Below, in pieces: positions 8,861 to 18,290 of a stretch of 64,000 nucleotides of DNA. Every line of letters begins with the position of its first letter. Position 1 is the first letter of the stretch. This stretch comes from Acidobacteriota bacterium (GTDB lineage: Bacteria; Acidobacteriota; Blastocatellia; RBC074): assembly GCA_018269055.1 (NCBI GenBank), contig JAFDVI010000024.1, positions 1 to 64,000 of the forward strand. Direction: 5' to 3'. The notes beneath the pieces were generated by a model. That model was not told the DNA's origin and made no database searches. It saw only the letters and a list, made by a program, of their open reading frames with translations. The position numbers and the translations under genes were made by a program.

Positions 8861-10081
8861 ATGAACCGTCTTTATTGTCTGACTCTTTCCGCGTTATTCG
8901 TTGCCAATGCGGCACTGGCGCAATCGCCCTCTATGACTCAACCAAGAGTATTTTTGCTGGATGCCAGATGGTTAGCCGAAGCCAAACAGCGGGTTCAGAA
9001 GCATGACAAGACACTCGAAACCGCTTTGGCCAGGCTGGAACAAAACGCGAAAAAGGCGTTGACCGCTGGCCCGTTTACCGTCACCGGCAAAACGGCTCCG
9101 CCGCCCAGCGGCGACAAACGGGATTATTCCTCGCAAGCGCCATACTGGTGGCCCGATCCGTCCAAACCCAATGGATTGCCCTACATTCGCCGCGACGGTG
9201 AGCGCAATCCGGAACTTGAACGGTACCAGGATCATCGGTTGATGGATGAAATGGCCGGCGCCGTCAAAACGCTGACCCTCGCGTATTACTTCACGGGCAA
9301 TGAACAGTATGCCGACAAAGCGGCCAGTTTGTTGCGGACGTGGTTTCTGAATCCCGAAACGCGAATGAATCCAAACCTTCGATACGCGCAATTCATTCCG
9401 GGAATCAACGATGGGCGCGGAATCGGCCTGATCGAAACGCGCGGTTTGGCCGAATTGGTGGATGCAATCGGGTTGCTGGCCGGGTCGAAATCATGGAAAG
9501 AGGCCGATCAAAAACAATTGCAATCGTGGTTCGACCAGTTTTTGACCTGGATGCTGGAAAGCAAAAACGGTCGAGACGAATCGGCTTCGGAAAACAACCA
9601 CGGAACGTATTATGACCTGCAAACAGCCAGTTTTGCCTTGTTCGTCGGCAAACCGGAGTTGGCCAAGCAGATTTTGCAAACCAGCCAGCAAAAGCGCATT
9701 GCGCGGCAAATTGAACCCGATGGGCAACAGCCTTTGGAACTGGAACGCACTCGATCCTGGAGTTACAGCGTGATGAACCTGGAAGGTTTGATTTCGCTGG
9801 CCGTGCTGGGCGACCGCGTTGGGTTGGATCTTTGGGGTTACAAAACGCCGAAGGGAGGCAGCATTCGCAAAGCGATTGAGTACCTGAAGCCGTTTGCGCT
9901 GGAAGGTCAGAAATGGACGCACAAACAAATCATACCGCTTTCGCTGGAAGAGTTTCACTCGCTGGCGCGCCGAGCCGCCGCCGGGTATCGCGATGAACAA
10001 TTCCGGGCGATGACGGCAAAATTGCCGAAGCTCGATCCGGCAGATGTCCGTAATCTGCTTTATCCCCCAATTCCCAACTGA
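8861..10081 (+). CDS. Exported alginate lyase family protein
   Basis: A 406-residue protein with a cleavable signal peptide (MNRLYCLTLSALFVANAALA, then QSP). The remainder fits the PL5-like alginate lyase fold (all-alpha barrel): PYWWPDPSKPNGLPYIRRDG near residue 95, LRTWFLNPETRMNPNL near residue 160, and NNHGTYYDLQTASFALF near residue 245, which holds the conserved Asn-His pair and Tyr. It probably cleaves uronate-containing polysaccharide in the periplasm. The exact substrate is not readable from the sequence. It is flanked by the tRNA and by a palindromic element. Confidence 0.85.
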   Translation: MNRLYCLTLSALFVANAALAQSPSMTQPRVFLLDARWLAEAKQRVQKHDKTLETALARLEQNAKKALTAGPFTVTGKTAPPPSGDKRDYSSQAPYWWPDPSKPNGLPYIRRDGERNPELERYQDHRLMDEMAGAVKTLTLAYYFTGNEQYADKAASLLRTWFLNPETRMNPNLRYAQFIPGINDGRGIGLIETRGLAELVDAIGLLAGSKSWKEADQKQLQSWFDQFLTWMLESKNGRDESASENNHGTYYDLQTASFALFVGKPELAKQILQTSQQKRIARQIEPDGQQPLELERTRSWSYSVMNLEGLISLAVLGDRVGLDLWGYKTPKGGSIRKAIEYLKPFALEGQKWTHKQIIPLSLEEFHSLARRAAAGYRDEQFRAMTAKLPKLDPADVRNLLYPPIPN

Positions 10082-10100
10082 AACATGAAATCGAAAATTT

Positions 10101-10312
10101 GTAACTGCTCAGCCCCAAAGGGGATGGGCTGTAAAAGCCCGGTGCAGCGCACCGGGTAATTGGCCCATTTTCTGGCAAGTCCCAAGGGGGCTAAATAAAC
10201 AAGCCAACTTATTTAGCCCTTTCAGGGCTTTTGGTTCTTCTTTGCCTCCATTCCCAGTGCGTTGCACTGGGCTAATTTATTTTGCCCCGTTGGGGCTGGG
10301 CTGAGCAGTCAC
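10101..10312. repeat. MITE/REP-like palindromic element A
   Basis: This 212-base intergenic element has terminal inverted repeats GTAACTGCTCAGCCC (10101-10115) and GGGCTGAGCAGTCAC (10298-10312) that match at 14 of 15 positions. Inside are several short hairpins: CCCGGTGCAGCGCACCGGG, AGCCCTTTCAGGGCT, CCCAGTGCGTTGCACTGGG and GCCCCGTTGGGGC. AAAATTT occurs directly left (10094-10100) and one base right (10314-10320), which may be a target-site duplication. It has no coding frame of note. A second element with the same ends lies at 15910-16073. Confidence 0.6.
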
Positions 10313-10421
10313 AAAAATTTTCTTCCCCTGCCAAACAAAATCACACTGCCAAGGCATCTTTGTCAGCGGAAGAAGCGTTTTGCGTTGACCTGAAATTCAA
10401 TTACCCGAAATCGAACAAACA

Positions 10422-10979
10422 ATGGACGACCGCCAGACCATAGAAAACTTTCTATTGTCCGGGACAGAAGATGATTTCTGTGTCCTGTTTGAATCGGTTT
10501 ATCCGCGATTGAGGCGTTATTTTTTATTACGCGGGCTGGAATCCGGCGTCGCAGAAGAGTTGGCGCAAAACGTGATGGTCACTGCCTTCAACAATCGAGG
10601 CGAGATTCGCGACAAACAACTCTTTCACGGCTGGCTGTTCAAGGTGGCGAAACATGAATTGGCGCGGTTCTGGCGGCGACAACAAACGCGTAATCGTTTG
10701 GCGACCATGGAACCGCTCAGCGATGAATTGGCGAGCCAGTTGTTGACCGAAATTGAAGCCAGAAGTGTTTCCAACTTCGCGGAGTGGATGCATCACCTGG
10801 AACCAGCGGAGCGGGAATTGGTCATTTTACGGTTTGTGGAAGAGTTGAGTTATGAAGAACTGGCGCTGGCCTTCGGCATCCCCATCGGCACGGTGAAATG
10901 GCGATTGTTTAACGTGAAAAAGAAACTGGCTCCGATCATCGAAAAGTCTTTGCCTAACCCGGCGAGACGAATCAATTGA
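10422..10979 (+). CDS. RNA polymerase sigma factor, ECF type
   Basis: A 185-residue sigma-70 family protein with region 2 (LFESVYPRLRRYFLLRGLE, then AEELAQNVMVTAF and HGWLFKVAKHELARFWRRQ) and region 4 (LEPAERELVILRFVEELSYEELALAFGIPIGTVKWRLFNVKKKL), the latter a clear helix-turn-helix. It directs RNA polymerase to a specific promoter set. The zinc-binding anti-sigma-like gene follows 13 bases downstream, then a membrane protein and a TonB receptor, suggesting that the receptor is a target. The target promoter is not identified. Confidence 0.9.
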   Translation: MDDRQTIENFLLSGTEDDFCVLFESVYPRLRRYFLLRGLESGVAEELAQNVMVTAFNNRGEIRDKQLFHGWLFKVAKHELARFWRRQQTRNRLATMEPLSDELASQLLTEIEARSVSNFAEWMHHLEPAERELVILRFVEELSYEELALAFGIPIGTVKWRLFNVKKKLAPIIEKSLPNPARRIN

Positions 10980-10992
10980 CTGGGATGAAATT

Positions 10993-11505
10993 ATGATTCA
11001 CGGATTTGCGGAAAAAGACTGGAACGATTATGTCGAAGGAGTGGCCGACGAACCCACCCGCGACCGCATCGAAGCCCATTTGATTGGCTGCTTTCGTTGC
11101 TGGGAAATGTACGAACAACTGTCGCAGACGACTGCGGCCCTGCGTTCGTCCGGCGAAATCCTGCGCAACGTTTTCACCCTACAAGACCAACAATTGGAAG
11201 AAGGATTGCGCGCAGTGTTTGCGCGTATCAAACAGGAAACGCCGCTTGACTCAGAAAGCCAGTCGCATGAAGTGCGCGCGCGCCTGACCTTTCTGGAAGC
11301 CATTCTGGCTCCGATGTGCGGAGCGCGAACTGCCAGCAAGGCTTTACGCGCAGCCGCAAGCGCCACTCCGGCCAGCAAACTCAATTTCGTCACCATCGAA
11401 AACTGGGAACCGTTTTTGGAACGATTGACTTCGTTTGCGACCGTGATGTGCGGCGATACGGGAGCGAACCTGATTCGCGTGAGCGGAAAAATCTGTTTTG
11501 AATAA
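10993..11505 (+). CDS. Anti-sigma-like protein with zinc-finger motif
   Basis: A 170-residue protein immediately after the sigma factor gene. Near residue 35 it has HLIGCFRCWEMY, the H-x3-C-x2-C pattern of anti-sigma zinc fingers (zf-HC2 type), preceded by YVEGVADEPTRDRIEAH. Unlike membrane-bound anti-sigma factors it has no transmembrane segment, so it would act in the cytoplasm. The C-terminal half (FLERLTSFATVMCGDTGANLI) is unfamiliar and has an additional Cys. The family assignment rests on the motif and the neighbour. Confidence 0.7.
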   Translation: MIHGFAEKDWNDYVEGVADEPTRDRIEAHLIGCFRCWEMYEQLSQTTAALRSSGEILRNVFTLQDQQLEEGLRAVFARIKQETPLDSESQSHEVRARLTFLEAILAPMCGARTASKALRAAASATPASKLNFVTIENWEPFLERLTSFATVMCGDTGANLIRVSGKICFE

Positions 11506-11535
11506 CGCCGCCTGCAACGAGCGGCATTGAAACTT

Positions 11536-12432
11536 ATGTTGGCAACTCGATTGACTCCCAAAGTTCTATTGTACGCGCTGATTCCGCAACTGGCGCTGAT
11601 TGTGCTGGCGCATCTTGCAGCCCAGTTCGATTGGTGGCCGCATTATCGCGGATTGGCTCCGAACTTTCGGAATGCTGTTTCAATCATCGCCTTTGCCATC
11701 GCGTTGCTGCTGAACCTGGAAATTGCCCGCGAATATCGCAAAACACCATTGCTGCACCTGGCGTGGTTGGCGATGGCGGCAAACGCAGGGCTTTCGGTCG
11801 TCCGAATGATTTTGGAAGGTCCCTGGCTTGGGTTGGTCTGGTCGGAATATGACAAATCGCTGAGCGGTTTGTACAGGCACCTGGCCATTGTTCCGGCCAA
11901 TCTGGCTTTGCTGCTGGGCGTTGCGGCCATGTGTTTGGCGTATCACCGCGTCGGGTTGGGATTTGAAATCGAACGGCGCGATTACCTGTTGATGGGAACG
12001 ATTGCCGCCGTCTTGATTGCACTGCTGACATTTCGCGAAGGGTTGACCGAAGCGCATTCGTTTTATCCGGCGGGCCGGTACCTGCAACAAACCGGATTGG
12101 TTCTGCTGGCCATCATTTCCGCAGTCAGCGTTTTGTTGCATCGAATGGCAATTCGTATGGGCGGCGGCCAACTGTCAAAAGTGCTGATGTTGATTACGTT
12201 GTACGCGCTTTCCCGTTCGACGATTGTGCTGGTCGGAGCCATCACTCCGACGCTGCATCCGGAAGCCCGATTCTTCATTCGCGGGTTTATCGAATTAGCC
12301 TGGCTGACGACCTTCTGGTTGCCTGCGCTGGCGGCAGCTTACCGCATGCAGATGACTGCCGATGCGGTGCGGGAAATCAACAATCTTGAAAACCGGCGCG
12401 TTACCGATCAGGTGGCGCCGGTTTCCGTCTAA
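11536..12432 (+). CDS. Polytopic membrane protein of unknown function
   Basis: This protein of 298 residues (start ATG 11536, MLATRLTPKVLLYALIPQLA) has about seven hydrophobic segments and few polar loops. The frame also has a TTG nine bases earlier, but the ATG is preferred. I recognise no named family; the layout resembles 7TM membrane proteins often seen next to sigma/anti-sigma genes in this phylum. It sits between the anti-sigma-like gene and the TonB receptor, in the same direction, and may sense or relay a signal. That role is an inference from position. Confidence 0.6.
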   Translation: MLATRLTPKVLLYALIPQLALIVLAHLAAQFDWWPHYRGLAPNFRNAVSIIAFAIALLLNLEIAREYRKTPLLHLAWLAMAANAGLSVVRMILEGPWLGLVWSEYDKSLSGLYRHLAIVPANLALLLGVAAMCLAYHRVGLGFEIERRDYLLMGTIAAVLIALLTFREGLTEAHSFYPAGRYLQQTGLVLLAIISAVSVLLHRMAIRMGGGQLSKVLMLITLYALSRSTIVLVGAITPTLHPEARFFIRGFIELAWLTTFWLPALAAAYRMQMTADAVREINNLENRRVTDQVAPVSV

Positions 12433-12551
12433 TCACCTCACAACCAAAACACCTTTCTTCAAGGATGCGCGCAAACACAGTGCGACATTCGGTAATGCTT
12501 TGCTGGGATTGTCCAAAACGAAGTCCTAACTCTCATCGGAGGTCAACTTAC

Positions 12552-15500
12552 ATGATCAGCGTAAGAAACTTTGGTTTACGGAAGATCCCGTTTGCTGTTT
12601 TCGCACTCCTGCTTGCCATTCCGCTGGCAGTTTTTGCACAAGTTACAACTGCTACGATCGTCGGCACAATTTCAGACCCGAGCGGCGCGACATTGCCGGG
12701 CGCTCAGGTCACTGCACGCAATGTTGATACTGGCCTTACCCGCACTGTGGTCTCCGGCGAGGAAGGAACTTACCGGCTCGAATTTCTTCCGGTCGGTAAT
12801 TATGTGCTGGAAGTAACGGCCAATGGCCTGAAAAAATTCAGCCGTAGCGGCATCGTCCTGCAGGTCAACGACACCGCGCGCGTGGATGTTACGCTCACGG
12901 TTGGACAGGTCAGCGAAACCGTGACCATCACGGAAGCGCCGCCTGCGGTCAATACCAGCACTCCCGAAATCGGGCGCACCATTCAATCCGCCGAAATCGC
13001 CAGTCTGCCGTTGGTTGACCGTAACGTTTACACGCTGCTGGACCTGACGCCCGGTGTGCAATCCAACAACAATGGTGTCGCCGCAGCCTCCACAGGAACC
13101 AGTTCGCTGATTCTGGGCTTTCCCGAACAGCGCACACTGATTAATGGTGGCACGGATGGCGGTACCGGCTCCGTCAATTATTACCTGGACGGCGGCACCA
13201 ACATGACCAACCTGCGCAATACCGGCAACATCCTGCCCAATCCCGATGCCATCCAGGAATTCCGTGTTCAGACCAATAGTTACAACGCGGAGTATGGTCG
13301 TTTTGCCAGTGGTGTCATTAATGTGCTGACCAAATCCGGCACCAACAAATTACACGGCTCGCTTTTTGAGTTCCTGCGCAACGACGTATTCAATGCAAAC
13401 GACTGGGGTTCCCAATTGGCGAAAGCGCCGCTGCGTCGCAACCAGTTCGGCGGCACGCTCGGCGGGCCCATCAAACGCGACAAAACCTTCTTTTTCTTTT
13501 CCTATTCCGGTTTGCGCCAAACCACCAGCAGCTTTTTGAGCGGAGCCGTCGTCCCGACTGCGCTGGAACGCACCGGCAATTTCAGCGCCTCCGGAACCAA
13601 GCCCACAGACCCTGCCACTGGTCAAACGTTTGTCTGTAACGGTGTCACAGGCGTCATTTGTGCTAACCGTCTCGATCCCGTGGCGTTGAAGATCATCAAT
13701 AACTACATTCCGCTTTCCAATGTCGCAGGCAATAAATGGCAAGGGAATGTCCCCAGTCCCTTCGATTCGGACGAATATCTGGGAAAGGTGGATCATCAGT
13801 TGAATGCAGCGCACCGCTTGACCTTCAACTACTTCACAACCGCGGGAACCAACACGGTGAAGGCGGGCGGCGGCAATCTGCCCTGGGCCAGCCAGCAATT
13901 CAACTGGCGGCAACACAACCTTAACCTGAGCGACGTTTGGGTCATCGGCCCGACTAAAATCAACCAGGCCTGGATCACGTACACGCGCAATTTTGGCGGG
14001 CGATTGAATCTGCCTCAAACTTCGCTGGGCGATTTGGGTTCGGCGTTCACGATCCAGGGCACGCCGTCGCTGCCGCAAATCACGGTCAGCGGCTTTTTCA
14101 CGCTGACGAACGCCATTGGCGGCCCGACCGCTGGCACGAACTTCTATTCCATTCGCGATGTTTTCAGTTGGACAAAGGGAGCGCACGCGTTCCGGTTCGG
14201 AGGTGAACTTTCACTCAACAAGGATATTCAACAGACATTGCTCAACAATTACGGTGTTTTCACCTTCAACAACGGCGCGACCAAAAACGCGCTGGCGGAT
14301 TTCCTGCTCGGCATTCCCAGTGCAATCACGCAGGACGCGCCCGTCACGGGTTACACCAACACGTGGTACACGGCGCTTTTCGCGCAGGATGATTTCCGCA
14401 TTCTTCCGCGCCTGACCCTGAATCTGGGTGTGCGCTGGGACATTCAGACGCCTCCCACAGACCCGTACAATCGCGTCGTCAATTACGTTCCCGGCGTGAA
14501 ATCCACGGTTAATGCAATTGCGCCGGTTGGAGCGCAGTTTTACGGCGATCCGGGCGTGGAACGCGGCGGCATCCCGGTCAGTTACAGCCACGTTTCTCCG
14601 CGCATCGGGTTTGCGTGGGATCCATTCGGCGACGGGAAGACTTCCGTTCGCGCCGGCTTCGGGTTGTTTTACGGCAGCATTTCGGGCAACGAATGGAACA
14701 CGATGACCAATTTCCAGCCCTTCTCCACCCGGCTGAGTTTCACCAACATCAATCAAAAGACGAATTCGGCTGGCGTGCCGCTGGGAGCGACGCTCAGCAA
14801 TCCGTACAACGCCTTCGTGGGCGGCAATCCCTTCCCCTACAAAGGGACGTTCATTACCGGTGGCGGCCTGCAAGCAGTCGCACCGGATTTTGAGTGGCCC
14901 CGCTCCTACCAGACGAACTTCTCCATTCAGCGTCAGATCACGAAGGACCTGACCGTAGGCGCAGCGTATGTCGGCACGTTCAGCAGCAAATTGCCTTTCG
15001 CACGGGATGTGAACTATCCGGTTCTCACCCCTACGGCGACCAGCGCCGGAGCAAACGTCCTTTCGCGCCGTCCCAACACGGCGTTCGGAGCCGTGAATTT
15101 GCTGGCCTCGGATCAGACCGCTTCTTACAACGGGCTGCAGGTGACCAGTTCCATGCGCATGAGCCACCATGTCAGCTTCAATGCCTTCTACACCTTTAGC
15201 AAAACCTTGAGCAGCGTGCAGTTGCATAACAACACGACTGCGGGCGGAGCCGAAAACTTCAGCAATCTGGAATTGGATCGTGGTCGCGCCGACACCGACC
15301 AGCGCCACGTTTTCAGCATGAGCTTGAATTACCAACCGGATTATTACACCGGCAACAACGTCGTCGTGCGCAATATCCTGAACGGTTGGAGCATTTCGCC
15401 CATCATCAAGATGCGCAGCGGACTGCCGTTCACCGTCACCAACGGCAACGTGGACGCCAACCTGGACGGCAACACCAACGACCGCGCGCAGTTGATTGGC

Positions 15501-15842
15501 GACCCGCATATTGACCATCCAACGGCGGCGCAATGGTTCAACACCGCCGCCTTCGTCCAGAACAAAGTCGTGACCGGCGTCGCCACCAACGGCAATTCGC
15601 CGCGCAATGTGCTCGACGGTCCGGGTTATAAAGTCGTTGACCTGGCGCTGTCGCGCGATTTCCATTTGACCGAGCGCTTCAAGCTGCGGTTCCGTGCCGA
15701 GGGGACAAATGTTTTCAACATCGTGAACCTGGGGCAACCGGGAGCCTCCGTTCCTTCGGGCGCGACCTCCACGACGTTTGGCGTGATTACATCGGCCAGC
15801 GCAATGCGAAGGCTGCAATTTGGTTTGCGGCTGACGTTCTAA
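12552..15842 (+). CDS. Oar-like TonB-dependent receptor with carboxypeptidase-regulatory domain
   Basis: An outer-membrane receptor of 1096 residues. A signal peptide (MISVRNFGLRKIPFAVFALL, ending in AVFAQ) is followed by a carboxypeptidase-regulatory-like fold (TATIVGTISDPSGATLPGAQ to about residue 105), a plug with YYLDGGTNMTNLRNTGNILP and INVLTKSGTNKLHGSLFEFL, then a long beta barrel ending with a terminal Phe (FGLRLTF). The frame is open 29 codons upstream, but GGAGG at 12538-12542 and the signal peptide fix the start at 12552. Such receptors take up large ligands, often glycans or metal chelates; the ligand is unknown. Confidence 0.93.
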   Translation: MISVRNFGLRKIPFAVFALLLAIPLAVFAQVTTATIVGTISDPSGATLPGAQVTARNVDTGLTRTVVSGEEGTYRLEFLPVGNYVLEVTANGLKKFSRSGIVLQVNDTARVDVTLTVGQVSETVTITEAPPAVNTSTPEIGRTIQSAEIASLPLVDRNVYTLLDLTPGVQSNNNGVAAASTGTSSLILGFPEQRTLINGGTDGGTGSVNYYLDGGTNMTNLRNTGNILPNPDAIQEFRVQTNSYNAEYGRFASGVINVLTKSGTNKLHGSLFEFLRNDVFNANDWGSQLAKAPLRRNQFGGTLGGPIKRDKTFFFFSYSGLRQTTSSFLSGAVVPTALERTGNFSASGTKPTDPATGQTFVCNGVTGVICANRLDPVALKIINNYIPLSNVAGNKWQGNVPSPFDSDEYLGKVDHQLNAAHRLTFNYFTTAGTNTVKAGGGNLPWASQQFNWRQHNLNLSDVWVIGPTKINQAWITYTRNFGGRLNLPQTSLGDLGSAFTIQGTPSLPQITVSGFFTLTNAIGGPTAGTNFYSIRDVFSWTKGAHAFRFGGELSLNKDIQQTLLNNYGVFTFNNGATKNALADFLLGIPSAITQDAPVTGYTNTWYTALFAQDDFRILPRLTLNLGVRWDIQTPPTDPYNRVVNYVPGVKSTVNAIAPVGAQFYGDPGVERGGIPVSYSHVSPRIGFAWDPFGDGKTSVRAGFGLFYGSISGNEWNTMTNFQPFSTRLSFTNINQKTNSAGVPLGATLSNPYNAFVGGNPFPYKGTFITGGGLQAVAPDFEWPRSYQTNFSIQRQITKDLTVGAAYVGTFSSKLPFARDVNYPVLTPTATSAGANVLSRRPNTAFGAVNLLASDQTASYNGLQVTSSMRMSHHVSFNAFYTFSKTLSSVQLHNNTTAGGAENFSNLELDRGRADTDQRHVFSMSLNYQPDYYTGNNVVVRNILNGWSISPIIKMRSGLPFTVTNGNVDANLDGNTNDRAQLIGDPHIDHPTAAQWFNTAAFVQNKVVTGVATNGNSPRNVLDGPGYKVVDLALSRDFHLTERFKLRFRAEGTNVFNIVNLGQPGASVPSGATSTTFGVITSASAMRRLQFGLRLTF

Positions 15843-15867
15843 GCCGCAACCCTCCACCCGTAAACGA

Positions 15868-15906
15868 GGGACAGGCAAGAACAACCCATGGTATCTTGCC
15901 TGTCCC
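15868..15906 (+). terminator. Hairpin terminator after the TonB receptor
   Basis: Perfect 13-base arms GGGACAGGCAAGA (15868-15880) and TCTTGCCTGTCCC (15894-15906) enclose a 13-base loop. Only a short TTTG follows, so the U tract is weak. It lies 26 bases after the receptor stop. Confidence 0.7.
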
Positions 15907-15909
15907 TTT

Positions 15910-16073
15910 GTAATTGCTCAGGCCGTTGAATGGGTTTGCAATGAAAGGCTAGGGGAAATTACGGAACAAACGGAAATAACTGAAAAAGCGGAAAGAGCGA
16001 AAGAGAAATTTCCGTCGGTTCCGTTATTTCCGTTTGTTCCGTTATCTCTTTCACTCCCCGCTTGAGCGGTTAC
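15910..16073. repeat. MITE/REP-like palindromic element B
   Basis: An intergenic element of 164 bases whose ends GTAATTGCTCA (15910-15920) and TGAGCGGTTAC (16063-16073) are inverted repeats of the same type as element A at 10101-10312. The interior differs: it carries perfect 20-base arms at 15961-15980 and 16023-16042, built from repeated CGGAA/TTCCG units around a 42-base spacer. It separates the receptor from the GMC oxidoreductase gene. Its mobility is inferred only from the shared ends. Confidence 0.55.
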
Positions 16074-16122
16074 ATCTCTCTTTCGTTTTCCATCTTTCCG
16101 AACCTTTAATTTAAGGATCGCC

Positions 16123-17814
16123 ATGGCACAGAAGAAAATTGTTTACGACGCCATCATCGTCGGTTCCGGCGCTGCCGGAGGTATTGCCGCTCATGTTCTG
16201 GTCAACAAAGGCCTCAACGTCCTGCTGCTGGAAATCGGCCCGAAATGGGATCGCAATACGCAGTTTTACACTGAACATTCCTGGCCGTATGAAATGCCGT
16301 TTCGTGGACTTGGCAAGCCGGGGCAATACGATGGGCTGTGGAAAGTCGGCGCGTACACTGAACATCTGTACGTTCATCCCTTCAAAGAGCCGTATGCCCG
16401 CGCGGCTGGAACGGATTTTCACTGGACGCGCATTCACGCCGTCGGCGGACGCACCAATACCTGGTCGCGGGTTTCGCTGCGAATGTCCGAATGGGATATG
16501 AGGCCAAAATCCTTGCAGGACGGCGCGGGCGAAGACTGGCCGATTTCTTACCAGGAACTTGCGCCGTATTACGACAAAGCCGAAGAGTTGATGGGCGTGT
16601 TCGGAACGCGTGAAGGATTGGCCGTTACGCCCGACGGCAATTATCACGCGCCGACGCCGCCCGCGCGTTGCGGCGAAGTTCATTTGCTGAAAAGCAGCAA
16701 AAAGACCGGCATTCCGGTCATCCCCATTCGCAAAGCCATGTTGATGAAAAGCCGTGATACGGGCGCAGCTTGTCATTTTTGCGGCAATTGCGATTACGGC
16801 TGTTCGACGGCTTCGCGGTTTTCCACCCTGGACGCCATCATTCCGAAACTGATCGGGCGAAAGAATTTCACCCTGCGAACCGGCGCAGCCGTGCGTCGCG
16901 TGTTGCTGGACGCCAAAACCGGCAAGGCGCGCGGCGTGGAATTTGTGGATACCAAAAACAAGCTGACGTACGAAGCACGCGCGAAAGTCGTTATCGTTGG
17001 CGCAGGCGCGATGGCGTCAACGCGCATTCTGCTGAATTCCAAAACGCGCCATCATGAAAACGGAATGGCCAATGCTTCCGGCGTGCTGGGCCATTACCTG
17101 ATGGACAATTTCAAAGCCGGATTCATCAGCGGATTTTTGCCCAATTTGAAAGCGACGCAGATTTTCAATGACGACGGAGCCGGCGGCGGGCACGTGTACA
17201 TTCCGCGCCACACGAACATCCCCGGAGGTCGCAAGATTTCGACGCTGCGCGGTTGGCAATACCAACCCGGCAGCGGCTCAAGCGCCTTCCCTGGTTATTC
17301 CAAAGCCGTGCCGGGTTTCGGTTCCGACTTCAAAAAAGAAGTCCGCGAATTGAATCCTGCGCGGGTTTCACTGGCGGGATTCGGTGAATGCCTGCCGTAT
17401 TTCGACAATTACTGCGAAATTGATCCTGACGGTTTGAAGGATCAATACGGCATCCCGCAGCTTCGATTCCACGCCAAATGGCATGACAATGAACTGAAAA
17501 TGGCCGAATTGATGTACGACACCGCCGAAGAAATCCTGCGCGCAGCCGGAGCCGAAGTTGCTCCGTACAAACGCAACCTGCCGCCTCCGCCGGGCGATGC
17601 CACGCATGAAGTTGGCACCGCGCGCATGGGCAACGATCCCAAAACTTCCGTGCTGAACAAATTCAATCAGGCGCACGAAGTCAAAAACCTGTTTGTCGTG
17701 GATGGCGCATCGTTCGTCTCGTGCCCGGAAAAAAACTGCACGCTTTCGATTGCGGCGGTTTCATGGCGCGCCAGCGAATATCTGACTGAAGAACTGAAAC
17801 GAGGGAATTTATGA
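16123..17814 (+). CDS. GMC family oxidoreductase
   Basis: A 563-residue FAD enzyme. The N-terminal Rossmann motif is [19 protein letters not shown], followed by [23 protein letters not shown] (about residue 107) is the flavin-contact segment, a cysteine-rich patch [11 protein letters not shown] lies near residue 220, and the C-terminus has HEVGTARMG and the FAD-binding [19 protein letters not shown]. These fit the glucose-methanol-choline group of sugar or alcohol dehydrogenases, of the gluconate 2-dehydrogenase-like branch. The substrate is unknown. AAGGA precedes the start. The stop overlaps the next start in ATGA, so the cupin gene is translationally coupled. Confidence 0.9.
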   Translation: MAQKKIVYDAIIVGSGAAGGIAAHVLVNKGLNVLLLEIGPKWDRNTQFYTEHSWPYEMPFRGLGKPGQYDGLWKVGAYTEHLYVHPFKEPYARAAGTDFHWTRIHAVGGRTNTWSRVSLRMSEWDMRPKSLQDGAGEDWPISYQELAPYYDKAEELMGVFGTREGLAVTPDGNYHAPTPPARCGEVHLLKSSKKTGIPVIPIRKAMLMKSRDTGAACHFCGNCDYGCSTASRFSTLDAIIPKLIGRKNFTLRTGAAVRRVLLDAKTGKARGVEFVDTKNKLTYEARAKVVIVGAGAMASTRILLNSKTRHHENGMANASGVLGHYLMDNFKAGFISGFLPNLKATQIFNDDGAGGGHVYIPRHTNIPGGRKISTLRGWQYQPGSGSSAFPGYSKAVPGFGSDFKKEVRELNPARVSLAGFGECLPYFDNYCEIDPDGLKDQYGIPQLRFHAKWHDNELKMAELMYDTAEEILRAAGAEVAPYKRNLPPPPGDATHEVGTARMGNDPKTSVLNKFNQAHEVKNLFVVDGASFVSCPEKNCTLSIAAVSWRASEYLTEELKRGNL

Positions 17815-18248
17815 TGAAACGAATTTTGACGATCGCCGGGCTGATCACATTCGGCGTGATGATGGGATGGCAACTTGGCAACCGCAACCAGGCGCGAGCC
17901 GGTGAAGGATTCATTCATGAACGCGATGAACAAGTCGCCAAAACCGGTGCTGCGCCGCACAACGGGCCGGGACGGTCAACGGGCTACAACTTCTTCGAAA
18001 AAGCCACGGACTTCAAACAAATCTTTCGCAAACGCGTGCTGCATCCCGGCGCAGCCATCGGGTATCACCTGCAAAAAGAAGACGAGGTTTATTACATCCT
18101 CAGCGGCACCGGTGTGATGCAAATGAACGGCAACGAATTCCCCGTCAAAGCGGGCGATGCGATTCTGACGCGTCCGGGCAGTTCGCACGGATTGAAACAA
18201 ACCGGTAAAGACGACCTGGCGCTGATCATCGTCTACGAGAAGAAATAA
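17811..18248 (+). CDS. Exported cupin-domain protein
   Basis: A 145-residue protein with an N-terminal signal or anchor ([20 protein letters not shown]) and one cupin barrel. Motif 1 is [22 protein letters not shown] and motif 2 is [18 protein letters not shown], giving His, Glu and His as likely metal ligands. The role may be as a partner to the oxidoreductase encoded just upstream with a four-base overlap, for example as a sugar isomerase or binding protein in the periplasm. This is inference from context. Confidence 0.82.
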   Translation: MMKRILTIAGLITFGVMMGWQLGNRNQARAGEGFIHERDEQVAKTGAAPHNGPGRSTGYNFFEKATDFKQIFRKRVLHPGAAIGYHLQKEDEVYYILSGTGVMQMNGNEFPVKAGDAILTRPGSSHGLKQTGKDDLALIIVYEKK

Positions 18249-18252
18249 GCCG

Positions 18253-18275
18253 GGAGCGCGGACGTTCCCGTCCGC
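18253..18275. repeat. GGAGCGCGGAC hairpin repeat, copy 1
   Basis: GCGGACG and CGTCCGC (18258-18264, 18269-18275) make a 7-base hairpin with a 4-base loop between two convergent genes, so it could act as a two-way terminator. A second copy of the element (GGAGCACGGAC...GTCCGC) is at 27227-27252. There is no U tract. Confidence 0.5.
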
Positions 18276-18290
18276 CCCAATCCTGTCCAA

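Noticed and set aside
10101..10312. Possible CRISPR-like repeat cluster
   Set aside because: The hairpins are not direct repeats of constant length with unique spacers; they form a single inverted element.
14211..15884. Open frame of 557 codons on the minus strand
   Set aside because: It is antisense to the TonB receptor gene, lacks a ribosome binding site and resembles no protein family; it results from codon bias of the real gene.
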